A stretch of 5,551 nucleotides of DNA, taken from contig CAKOJO010000070.1 of NCBI GenBank assembly GCA_934090595.1, forward strand, positions 1-5,551, written 5' to 3'. The stretch is from an uncultured Bacilli bacterium (GTDB taxonomy: Bacteria; Bacillota_I; Bacilli_A; RF39; UBA660). A program made the position numbers and the translations under genes. The notes beneath the pieces are model-generated. The model did not search any database. It was not told the origin of the DNA and was given only the letters and a program-made list of their open reading frames with translations. Position 1 is the stretch's first letter; each line of letters begins with the position of its first letter. Below, in pieces: positions 1 through 5,394 of this stretch.

Positions 1-10
1 ATATTTTCAT
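1..10 (-). CDS. Start of a further gene (partial, 3 codons visible)
   Basis: An ATG at 10-8 begins a reading frame that leaves the window after Met-Lys-Ile. It is called as a gene start because GGGAAGTGAT, a good Shine-Dalgarno match, lies at 25-16, and an extended -10 promoter box lies exactly 20 nt upstream of the ATG. The membrane-protein gene at 1991 has the same 20-nt -10-to-ATG spacing. It would be the first cargo gene of the next unit. Its product cannot be identified from three codons. Confidence 0.45.
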
Positions 11-30
11 ATATTATCACTTCCCTTTTA

Positions 31-39
31 ATTATAACA
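31..39 (-). promoter_or_regulatory. Extended -10 promoter of the partial gene
   Basis: The minus strand reads TGTTATAAT, a perfect TGnTATAAT extended -10 box, 20 nt before the ATG at 10. An equivalent box sits at 2020-2012 at the same distance from its own ATG. Transcription would start at or inside the ribosome binding site, giving a very short leader, which is the main reason for caution. A weaker alternative lies further upstream (TTTACT and TAATAA with 17 bp between them). Confidence 0.4.
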
Positions 40-71
40 TATTTATTACTATTTAAGCTGAAATGAGTAAA

Positions 72-84
72 AAAACGTATCTAA
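72..84 (+). repeat. AAAACGTATCTAA 13-mer, copy 1
   Basis: This 13-mer also occurs at 2179-2191 on the same strand and at 2097-2085 on the opposite strand. It lies just beyond the terminator of unit 1, in the position that the 2173-2191 doublet occupies beyond the terminator of unit 2. It therefore appears to mark the start of the next unit. Confidence 0.7.
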
Positions 85-125
85 AGTGCTTTTTTTGATA
101 AAAATTACACATTTTGTTGAATTAT

Positions 126-162
126 AAAAACCCTCGCAAAGCTTTATTCTACAAGGGTTTTT
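126..162 (-). terminator. Rho-independent terminator after SEC-C copy 1
   Basis: A 9-bp stem pairs AAAAACCCT (126-134) with AGGGTTTTT (154-162) across a 19-nt loop, and TTTTTATAATT follows on the minus strand. It begins 4 nt after the SEC-C copy 1 stop codon. The A-run and T-run on the two sides could make it work in both directions. It closes the transcription unit of the membrane protein and Qng1. Confidence 0.8.
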
Positions 163-166
163 AGCA

Positions 167-319
167 TTATTTGCCGCAACAATTTTTATACTTCTTCCCC
201 GATCCACATGGCCTTTTGTATTGGGAATTTTGGCAGTTTTTGAGAGCACTTGACTCGTTAATTTGGCACTTTGTTGCACTTGTGAGCACTCTGTAGCAAC
301 TTGGCAAACCTAGCAGAAC
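167..319 (-). pseudogene. SEC-C zinc-motif coding tail, copy 1 (no start)
   Basis: An open frame runs from a stop at 322-320 to TAA at 169-167. It ends in the peptide RPCGSGKKYKNCCGK, the C-terminal SEC-C motif (CxCx8C[CH]) known from SecA and many small proteins. Three of the four zinc ligands are present: the first Cys is Arg (214-212), while Cys 208-206, Cys 181-179 and Cys 178-176 remain. There is no ATG and no ribosome binding site. A TTG (307-305) and a GTG (289-287) exist without support. The upstream part contains 10-bp repeats that do not keep frame. The segment is visibly richer in GC than the cargo genes. It could be a gene 3' end left by recombination, or an element translated in some unusual way. 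Confidence 0.7.
241..290 (-). repeat. Degenerate 10-bp AGTGC repeats
   Basis: On the minus strand AGTGC recurs at 290, 280, 270 and 250, so spacings are 10, 10 and 20 nt. Examples are AGTGCTCACA, AGTGCAACAA, AGTGCCAAAT and AGTGCTCTCA. They occupy the place just upstream of SEC-C that 9-bp repeats occupy in copies 2 and 3. The sequence is unrelated to those repeats and the 10-bp period breaks the reading frame. Confidence 0.55.
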
Positions 320-342
320 TTATCTAAAAACTTATCTAAAAA
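319..342 (+). repeat. 12-bp tandem duplication, left flank of unit 1
   Basis: CTTATCTAAAAA occurs twice in exact tandem (319-330 and 331-342), between the Qng1 stop and SEC-C copy 1. It resembles the doublet at 2173-2191 (GTATCTAA, AAC, GTATCTAA) on the other side of the same cargo, sharing the TATCTAA core. The cargo is thus bounded by related, though not identical, doublets. Confidence 0.7.
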
Positions 343-370
343 ATAACGAATTTTAATAAATTACAATTAT

Positions 371-1300
371 CTAATAATGCTTTGTAAGTGTCCTATGATA
401 TGGTTTTGTCATTTTTGATTTATCTTGACCTAACAACCAAATAAAATCATTTATATCCATGCGAGAATATTTTTTATCTAATTTTTTATAAATGTAATCA
501 ATTACTTTTAATGTATTTGCTCTAATTTCTATTTCTTCAATTGAGCCATCTTCAATCTCTACTTTATTATCCACTTTATTAGAAAGACTATCACTAAATT
601 CTAGCATCCCATAACATCTCATGACTTGAGGTATTTTATAATCCGCACAACCAATCAAATGAGAATAATCAACAGCAGCTTTTTCCTTCTTTTCTCTTAC
701 GTGAAGAATATCAGAAGTTAATAACTGTGCTCTTTTATAAAATAATACTTCTTTTCCATCATACATAGATACATCTTTAAAATAATTCAAATTACTAACT
801 ATAAATTCAAAAAGTTGACTATCGACATTTAAATCTTTAATAAGTTCATAAAATGATTTTCCACTTCTTTTAAGTAAATTATTCATTTCATCTAAATTAC
901 TATATCTATCTTCAAGTAGTGGGATTTCTACATTTCCTTTTAGTAATTTTTTGAATTCATCAGGACTCATTTCAAAATCAGTATTTTCTTTAAATCTATT
1001 TAGTATTAAATACATTATTGCATAAGATCCATCCATTGTTCCTAAATCCGTTTGGATTTCCCATTTAGGATCTCCCCAAAAACAATAATCTCCTATTGCA
1101 TGATATATAAATAAGAAATTAACTATACTTTCTACATCCATATCCATTAAACCATATGGATTTGAATCTAGCCAATAAGCAACCGATGAATTTCTAATTT
1201 TATCTATCATTTCATCAATCTTGCTATAATTAATTCTCACATTTTCAGAATTATCACAAACAAATTTATAGCTATAATTTAATCTATCTATTAAATTCAT
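371..1300 (-). CDS. qng1: Queuosine 5'-phosphate N-glycosylase/hydrolase (Qng1, DUF2419 family)
   Basis: A 309-residue protein of the queuosine-salvage family (PF10343, DUF2419). Family members hydrolyse queuosine 5'-monophosphate to release queuine, which can then be inserted into tRNA by a transglycosylase; the enzyme is cytosolic. Family blocks are seen throughout: CFW at 73-75, GTMDGSYAIM at 87-96, FYKRAQLLTSDI at 187-198, ADYKIPQVMRCYGMLEFS at 219-236, EIEIRANTLKVI at 256-267, and an intact C-terminal block DFIWLLGQ...HRTLTKHY at 285-309. The Asp of the ADY block (220) is the residue I would expect to be catalytic, from memory of the family. The ATG at 1300 follows AAGGAG at a normal distance. 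The gene lies 40 nt behind the membrane-protein gene, probably in one operon. No other queuosine gene is visible nearby. Recognition is by eye, but the agreement runs the full length. Confidence 0.9.
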   Translation of the reverse strand: MNLIDRLNYSYKFVCDNSENVRINYSKIDEMIDKIRNSSVAYWLDSNPYGLMDMDVESIVNFLFIYHAIGDYCFWGDPKWEIQTDLGTMDGSYAIMYLILNRFKENTDFEMSPDEFKKLLKGNVEIPLLEDRYSNLDEMNNLLKRSGKSFYELIKDLNVDSQLFEFIVSNLNYFKDVSMYDGKEVLFYKRAQLLTSDILHVREKKEKAAVDYSHLIGCADYKIPQVMRCYGMLEFSDSLSNKVDNKVEIEDGSIEEIEIRANTLKVIDYIYKKLDKKYSRMDINDFIWLLGQDKSKMTKPYHRTLTKHY

Positions 1301-1340
1301 AGTATCAGCTCCTTAATACAGCATACATATATAATATTTT

Positions 1341-1991
1341 TTATCTTATTCTACTCTCTATGACTTCTTTTCTACTTTTTACCGTACTATTTTTTTCTTC
1401 TTTTACATTTTTTAAATCCTTTTGGAAATGATTACCCGATACAATGTTTAATTCATCAAATGGTGCAATTTCATTTCCATCAAAATAATTTGCTAATCTC
1501 AATGTTGATTTATGAATATTATTTATGTTATGATCTATACTTCTTAAGTCTAAACCTGTATCAACACTTAATTTTTCTTCAACTGAGGCATAATAAAAAA
1601 CTTGTCGTTCATATTTCACTCTTTTAATAAAATGTGGTTTATCATAACATACTTTAATATCAACGTATGGAAACGGATGATTGGAAATGCTTTCATTCAA
1701 AAATCCTATCATTCCTTGAACTTCTTCTTGAGCGGCTAATTCAAATGGTATTTGAAAAATTTGATCCTCTTGAATTCCACTATCACCATTATTATATATT
1801 TTTATTATAGTAATTCTTATATTCTTCGCCTTAGTTAAACCACTATTTCTAACTCTTAAATACAAAAAATCATTAATACTTCTTAAATTAAACGATAATT
1901 GTGGTTCCTTATCTTTTATCATTTTAAACTGGTTTATTATTACAATTAAAAGTGATATTCCTGATATAACCACAGCAATTATTTCTACCAT
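1341..1991 (-). CDS. Membrane-anchored protein of unknown function
   Basis: A 216-residue protein that I do not recognise. Residues 4-22 form one hydrophobic segment, best read as an N-terminal anchor and not a cleaved signal, because no cleavage site follows and the next stretch is basic (QFKMIKDK). Residues about 32-135 are rich in beta-strand patterns, with LYLRVRNSGLTKAKNIRITI (43-62) resembling Ig-like or CARDB-like domains. The last 35 residues are very rich in Lys and Glu. The ATG at 1991 is set by a strong AAGGAGGG (2005-1998). It is first in its unit, with Qng1 40 nt downstream. Whether the two proteins act together cannot be told. Single-anchor proteins with a beta-sandwich domain are common in accessory islands, but that is context only. 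Confidence 0.8.
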   Translation of the reverse strand: MVEIIAVVISGISLLIVIINQFKMIKDKEPQLSFNLRSINDFLYLRVRNSGLTKAKNIRITIIKIYNNGDSGIQEDQIFQIPFELAAQEEVQGMIGFLNESISNHPFPYVDIKVCYDKPHFIKRVKYERQVFYYASVEEKLSVDTGLDLRSIDHNINNIHKSTLRLANYFDGNEIAPFDELNIVSGNHFQKDLKNVKEEKNSTVKSRKEVIESRIR

Positions 1992-2011
1992 ATTAAACCC
2001 TCCTTGTAAAT

Positions 2012-2020
2012 ATTATATCA
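2012..2020 (-). promoter_or_regulatory. Extended -10 promoter of unit 1
   Basis: The minus strand reads TGATATAAT, a perfect TGnTATAAT box, 20 nt before the ATG at 1991. The partial gene at the left edge has the same arrangement. The start of transcription would fall right at the ribosome binding site. An alternative is a TTGTAA (2072-2067) and TAATAT (2048-2043) pair with an 18-bp spacer, which would give a longer leader. Confidence 0.45.
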
Positions 2021-2084
2021 TAAATTATCGTTCTAATCTTTGATATTACTACTTATGAGTAATAAATTACAACTTAAATACTTT

Positions 2085-2105
2085 TTAGATACGTTTTGTA
2101 TCTAA
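2085..2105. promoter_or_regulatory. Perfect palindrome, possible operator or recombinase site
   Basis: TTAGATAC (2085-2092) and GTATCTAA (2098-2105) form an exact 8-bp inverted repeat around GTTTT. It lies just upstream of the possible -35 box at 2072-2067 and uses the same TATCTAA core as the direct repeats at 2173-2191. It could bind a regulator of unit 1 or be part of a cassette recombination site. Confidence 0.5.
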
Positions 2106-2137
2106 TTTGAAATCAAAATTCAAATACACGCTTTTAC

Positions 2138-2152
2138 CCTTATCTTATAAGG
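2138..2152. repeat. Short inverted repeat
   Basis: CCTTAT (2138-2143) and ATAAGG (2147-2152) pair around CTT. The stem is only 6 bp and no T-run follows, so it is not called a terminator. It lies in the promoter-side intergenic region of unit 1. Confidence 0.3.
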
Positions 2153-2196
2153 TTTTGCAAAGTTTTTGCAATGTATCTAAAACGTATCTAAGACAA
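2153..2196 (+). repeat. Four phased 11-bp repeats, right flank of unit 1
   Basis: Read in steps of 11 the sequence is TTTTGCAAAGT, TTTTGCAATGT, ATCTAAAACGT, ATCTAAGACAA, that is two copies of one repeat followed by two of another. The GTATCTAA pair (2173-2180, 2184-2191) is the doublet related to 319-342, and 2179-2191 is a copy of the AAAACGTATCTAA 13-mer. Eleven-bp phasing places the repeats roughly on one face of the helix, as expected for protein-binding iterons. Confidence 0.6.
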
Positions 2197-2236
2197 TGGA
2201 CAATCTAAAAATTACCCAAAATGTGGAAGCATAGAA

Positions 2237-2267
2237 AAACCCGCAATTCCTTATTTTATGCGGGTTT
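2237..2267 (-). terminator. Rho-independent terminator after SEC-C copy 2
   Basis: AAACCCGCA (2237-2245) pairs with TGCGGGTTT (2259-2267) in a 9-bp stem with a 13-nt loop. On the minus strand GGGTTTTTCT follows. It starts 6 nt after the SEC-C copy 2 stop codon and is the only terminator candidate downstream of rhuM, so it probably ends the HD, HD-Nudix and RhuM transcript. Confidence 0.85.
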
Positions 2268-2273
2268 GCAGGT

Positions 2274-2375
2274 TTATTTACCACAACATTGTTTATATTT
2301 CTTTCCACTGCCACATGTACAATGATACTCAGTATTATCGTTATTTATAGTATTTATGGTACTTATGGTATTTGT
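2274..2375 (-). pseudogene. SEC-C zinc-motif coding tail, copy 2 (no start)
   Basis: A 33-codon open frame runs from a stop at 2378-2376 to TAA at 2276-2274. It ends in CTCGSGKKYKQCCGK, a complete SEC-C motif with all four zinc ligands (codons at 2321-2319, 2315-2313, 2288-2286, 2285-2283). The first half reads TNTISTINTINN and is encoded by 9-bp tandem repeats. There is no ATG, GTG or TTG in frame and no ribosome binding site. Against copies 1 and 3 most codon differences within the motif are synonymous (for example Ser as AGT, TCG or TCA), which suggests that the protein sequence was under selection at some stage. It is most simply the 3' end of a SEC-C protein gene carried along with each unit. 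Confidence 0.75.
2338..2373 (-). repeat. 9-bp tandem repeat, block A
   Basis: The minus strand reads AAATACCAT, AAGTACCAT, AAATACTAT, then a decayed AAATAACGA. In the SEC-C frame it codes for alternating Asn/Ser-Thr-Ile. It shares its consensus with block B and with the array before SEC-C copy 3. Confidence 0.75.
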
Positions 2376-2398
2376 TTATTTTATTACACAATGCAGAT

Positions 2399-2443
2399 TT
2401 GGTATATATAGTATTTGTGGTATTTATAGTACATATAGTATTT
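2399..2443 (-). repeat. 9-bp tandem repeat, block B
   Basis: Five units on the minus strand: AAATACTAT, ATGTACTAT, AAATACCAC, AAATACTAT, ATATACCAA. The consensus is that of block A, but 25 nt of unrelated sequence with a stop codon separate the blocks and shift the phase, so block B is not read into SEC-C. TTTGTGGTAT here (2414-2423) also has an inverted copy at 2515-2524. Confidence 0.7.
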
Positions 2444-2449
2444 ATCATC

Positions 2450-2468
2450 GGATGACAAATGGATGACA
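2450..2468 (+). repeat. 19-bp direct repeat, left flank of unit 2
   Basis: GGATGACAAATGGATGACA is identical to 5384-5402, almost 3 kb away on the other side of the HD, HD-Nudix and RhuM genes. It is itself a doublet of GGATGACA with an 11-bp period. Together with the next bases it forms the small palindrome TGACA-C-TGTCA (2464-2474). Confidence 0.85.
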
Positions 2469-2532
2469 CTGTCAACATTTTATTTACCATAAATATTATA
2501 AATAATATCTAACGATACCACAAATGTACAAA

Positions 2533-3555
2533 TTAATTATCTTCTATTTTTTTAGTTTCAATTAACAACCTATCAAAATCTGAGACATATTTATTATCTT
2601 GAATTACTTTGTATTTTTCATATTCACTAAATGCTTTATTTTTAGCTTGTTCATGTGAAATCTTACCTTTATTTTCTAATACTTCATAATGAAAAACTTT
2701 TAATGCATTTTCTACTTCGCTTTTCCAATCATTCATATACATAGTGATATTTCTTTCAGCATTATTTTCGGCAATATCTAAAAACAAGTTTACTAAATTA
2801 TTTAATTTTCTTATTTCTTTTTCATCCAAATAATTTTTAGCAATAATTACATCTGACTTTAATATTTTACCATCAGGTGATTTTTCCCAAGTAGTAAGTC
2901 CCATATTTTCTTTTTTTGAGTCTACTCTATTATAAACTATTTCTGCTGCTGTTTGTCCTGTAATGGCAAAATGAAATTTATTTTGAATTGTTTTATAAAA
3001 TTCTATGGCTGTATCACTGTTTTTATCATAATCTACGGAACACTCTGCAAATATATCAGTAATTTTTTGATAAAACATTCTCTCACTTGTACGAATTAAT
3101 TTAATTCTTTCAAGTAATCTCTTAAAGTATTCTTGATCTGATTTTCTTGCTTTCATAAATCTTTCATCATTTAAAGCAAAACCTTGAACCATATAATCTT
3201 TAATTATTTTATTTGCCCAAGTTCTAAATTTAATTGCCTTTCTAGAATTAACTCTAAAACCAATAGAAATTATCATATCAAGATTATATACTTTAACATT
3301 TCTCTTAACACTTCTATTACCTTCAATTTGAACTAGTAAGGAATCCTTACTAGTTGAAGTTTCATCAAGTTCTTCTTCTTTATATATATTTCCAATATGA
3401 AGTGTAATATTATTTCGCGTTGTATCAAATAATTTTGCTAAAGCATTTTGGGTTAACCATACATCTTCATTTTCAAGCAATACTTCAACTTTAATATTAT
3501 TATCTTCATCTGTATAAAAAATTATATTGTGTTCATCACCTATTTGCTTATTCAA
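2533..3555 (-). CDS. rhuM: RhuM family protein
   Basis: A 340-residue full-length member of the RhuM family (PF13310), named after a gene on Salmonella pathogenicity island 3 and very common in accessory islands. No biochemical function is established. The N-terminal part has the family signature VWLTQNALAKLF (32-43), then a helix-turn-helix-like stretch to about 60, NLDMIISIGFRVNS (91-104), FRTWANKIIKDYMVQGF (110-126) and NDERF. The C-terminal half carries FHFAITGQTAAEIV (194-207), a Fic/Doc-like segment typical of the family, and MGLTTW (218-223). The start is TTG at 3555-3553: GAAGGTGAT (3567-3559) lies just before it, the N-terminus matches the family, and the next Met is residue 94. It follows the HD-Nudix gene by 32 nt and is last in its operon. 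Confidence 0.93.
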   Translation of the reverse strand: MNKQIGDEHNIIFYTDEDNNIKVEVLLENEDVWLTQNALAKLFDTTRNNITLHIGNIYKEEELDETSTSKDSLLVQIEGNRSVKRNVKVYNLDMIISIGFRVNSRKAIKFRTWANKIIKDYMVQGFALNDERFMKARKSDQEYFKRLLERIKLIRTSERMFYQKITDIFAECSVDYDKNSDTAIEFYKTIQNKFHFAITGQTAAEIVYNRVDSKKENMGLTTWEKSPDGKILKSDVIIAKNYLDEKEIRKLNNLVNLFLDIAENNAERNITMYMNDWKSEVENALKVFHYEVLENKGKISHEQAKNKAFSEYEKYKVIQDNKYVSDFDRLLIETKKIEDN

Positions 3556-3587
3556 AATATCACCTTCTTATATATTTTTTGAATAAT

Positions 3588-4697
3588 CTATTTTTTAGTT
3601 TTTATCAGCTTCTTTTCATTATCAGCATAAGTAACACTAAATTTTATTCCATTAGCATTATTTTCCATTGCTTCTTTTTCAAAGTCTATCATATCATCAG
3701 GCAGATTAAATGGACTACACCATACTAATTCAGAACATTTTTCTGGCTCAGCTATTCTTATCTCACCTACATATTTTGATACCTCAAAATACACGTCATA
3801 ATATGGTGGTAATGATTTGTTTTTTCTATTAGCAACAAAGGTATCTACAATATCTTGAGCAGATATTTCTATTCCTAATTCTTCTCTTGCTTCTCTAATT
3901 GCCGCTTCATAAGCATTTTCACCTTCATCAATATGTCCAGCTGGTAATGCAAGATATCCTGGCCATAGTTTTGTTCCTTGTCTTCTTTGTAGTAATACTT
4001 CGCCATTTTCATTTTTAATTATTAAATATATTGATGACAAGAATTTTTCTCTTTCTGGCTTTTTATCAAAAGATATGTTGTTTACTTCTATAAATCTTTT
4101 TCTAAATTCTTCTTTATTTTCTGCAAGAACTGATATATCATTTAAGAATTTTTTATAATCCAAATCTTCAAAATACATTTTTTCAGTAGCATAACCTTTT
4201 TTTCCAAATTTATCTATTATATGTTGTCTCGATTCTTCAATTATTTTATCAATAGCATCATTAGGATTATGTTTAACCCTATAAGCATAAGTTCTTTTTA
4301 AAGGTACCTCTAGCAAAGTATTTCTATCTGCTGATGATACAATTTTTCCATATATACTTCTAGGCTCACCTTCCATACTTGCTCTATGATCATGAACAGC
4401 TTCAGTCATAATTCTTATTTGTTCTTCGTTGAAAAATTGTTTTAAGTTACCATCAGCAAGTAGCATAATTGCAGAAACCTTTTCATGTTTTTTGGCATCT
4501 ATATAATGTCCAATGTCATGATAAGCTGCTATTGTATAGACCATATCATAATTAATATCGTCAACTGTACTAGCAAATTTTAAACTTCTATTAATTACAT
4601 ATTTTATATGATCTAAATTATGTGCCAAATCGTTCTTTTCGTAGCAAGGAAATATATTATTTTCAATATATTCTTGTAGTTTTTTATTTATTTGCAT
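3588..4697 (-). CDS. HD-domain phosphohydrolase fused to a Nudix hydrolase
   Basis: A 369-residue two-domain protein. Residues about 1-205 form an HD phosphohydrolase with the expected metal ligands His30, His60-Asp61 and Asp124, plus His64 and His104 (H102-D-H). Residues about 218-360 form a Nudix domain with a perfect box at 254-276: Gly254, Glu260, then REAREELGI (GX5EX7REUXEEXGU). Both domains should be active. HD enzymes cleave phosphomono- or diesters and Nudix enzymes cleave nucleoside diphosphates linked to another group, so a role in nucleotide turnover or clean-up is likely; the substrate cannot be named. The ATG at 4697 lies one base past the stop of the upstream HD gene, and its ribosome binding site AGAGGT (4711-4706) is inside that gene, so translation is probably coupled. 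The HD half is a paralogue of the upstream protein. Confidence 0.93.
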   Translation of the reverse strand: MQINKKLQEYIENNIFPCYEKNDLAHNLDHIKYVINRSLKFASTVDDINYDMVYTIAAYHDIGHYIDAKKHEKVSAIMLLADGNLKQFFNEEQIRIMTEAVHDHRASMEGEPRSIYGKIVSSADRNTLLEVPLKRTYAYRVKHNPNDAIDKIIEESRQHIIDKFGKKGYATEKMYFEDLDYKKFLNDISVLAENKEEFRKRFIEVNNISFDKKPEREKFLSSIYLIIKNENGEVLLQRRQGTKLWPGYLALPAGHIDEGENAYEAAIREAREELGIEISAQDIVDTFVANRKNKSLPPYYDVYFEVSKYVGEIRIAEPEKCSELVWCSPFNLPDDMIDFEKEAMENNANGIKFSVTYADNEKKLIKTKK

Positions 4698-4698
4698 A

Positions 4699-5337
4699 TT
4701 ATTCTACCTCTTTTTTCATTTTTAAAATATATTTTCTTTGTTTTTCTATAAATTTATCTTTATTAGATAATAATTCTCTTATATCATGTAAAAACTGTTC
4801 ATAAGTGGTATCTTTGAAAAAGAAATTGGCTTTTCCATCTTTTCCGAATTTGCCTAATAGAGCATTATAAGCACCTTCGAATATTTCTTCATCCGTTGCA
4901 TTAGGATTTTTCTTTTTTCCATAATTATAAGATCTTTCTAAACATTGCTCCACTGAAGAATTTCTAGATGCAGAAGATAGAATTTTACCATAAATACTTC
5001 TTGGCTCATTCCCTAATTTTGCTCTTTGATCTTCAATAGCTTCTTTTATTATTAATCTATCTTCTTCGCTAAAAAAAAATTTTAAAAAATCATCATTGTA
5101 CATTATCTCAGCACTAATTAATTCATGATCTTTTTCTTCATTATTTGTTCTTATATCATGATAACTTATTGCAGTATATAAAATATTCCAATCTATATCT
5201 AAATTATTTTCTTCTATTATTTGATAGCTGCGATTTATAACATAATATACCCTATCTCTTCCATCACCAATAAAGTTATTATCATAAAGAGGCAAAATGT
5301 TATCTTCAATGTATCTCTTTAATTTTTCATTTATCAT
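4699..5337 (-). CDS. Degenerate HD-domain protein, probable pseudoenzyme
   Basis: A 212-residue paralogue of the HD half of its neighbour, sharing long stretches such as EPRSIYGKI (111-119). His60-Asp61 is kept, but the other ligand positions have changed: His30 to Arg29, His64 to Thr64, His104 to Gln104 and Asp124 to Ser124. Metal-dependent catalysis is therefore unlikely. It has no Nudix domain. The frame is open back to 5403, but the ATG at 5337 is chosen because GGAGGAG (5353-5347) precedes it, the protein then starts level with its paralogue, and the extra 22 codons lie in an intergenic palindrome. It sits directly before the HD-Nudix gene (TAA-T-ATG). A regulatory or structural partner of the active enzyme is the simplest guess; separate decay is the alternative, although the frame is intact. 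Confidence 0.87.
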   Translation of the reverse strand: MINEKLKRYIEDNILPLYDNNFIGDGRDRVYYVINRSYQIIEENNLDIDWNILYTAISYHDIRTNNEEKDHELISAEIMYNDDFLKFFFSEEDRLIIKEAIEDQRAKLGNEPRSIYGKILSSASRNSSVEQCLERSYNYGKKKNPNATDEEIFEGAYNALLGKFGKDGKANFFFKDTTYEQFLHDIRELLSNKDKFIEKQRKYILKMKKEVE

Positions 5338-5360
5338 ATTATTACTCCTCCAGTATACAA

Positions 5361-5394
5361 ATTTGTCATCCATTTTTTGTTTAGGATGACAAAT
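5361..5394. promoter_or_regulatory. 11-bp inverted repeat before the HD genes
   Basis: ATTTGTCATCC (5361-5371) and GGATGACAAAT (5384-5394) are exact inverted copies around a 12-bp spacer. The right arm is also the first half of the 19-bp repeat at 5384-5402. The position, ending 23 nt before the ATG at 5337 and next to its ribosome binding site, would suit an operator or an RNA hairpin in the leader. Two 11-bp arms around a spacer are also reminiscent of a tyrosine-recombinase core site, though the spacer is longer than the usual 6-8 bp. Confidence 0.6.

Noticed and set aside
49..279. A 76-codon minus-strand frame overlapping SEC-C copy 1
   Set aside because: It starts at GTG without a ribosome binding site, runs through the terminator hairpin and uses a different frame from the SEC-C motif, which is the recognisable signal here.
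2084..2196. Integron attC sites
   Set aside because: No imperfect palindrome with the typical attC boxes is visible and no integrase gene is in the window. The cassette-like look rests on repeats of another kind.
167..2375. SEC-C tails as C-terminal domains fused to Qng1 or RhuM
   Set aside because: Both proteins end at their normal family C-termini with stop codons, and further stop codons (322-320, 2378-2376) lie between them and the SEC-C frames.
2153..2468. CRISPR array
   Set aside because: The repeats are 9-19 bp, without constant 25-40 bp spacers, and no cas gene is present.
4622..4804. A 60-codon plus-strand frame opposite the HD genes
   Set aside because: It is the complement of two well-supported HD genes, its Phe/Tyr-rich content is typical of the antisense of Lys-rich AT-rich genes, and no ribosome binding site is seen.
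5338..5361. TATACT as the -10 box of the HD operon (5357-5352 region)
   Set aside because: It touches the ribosome binding site directly, so a transcript from it would lose the Shine-Dalgarno sequence, and no -35 box lies at a proper distance.
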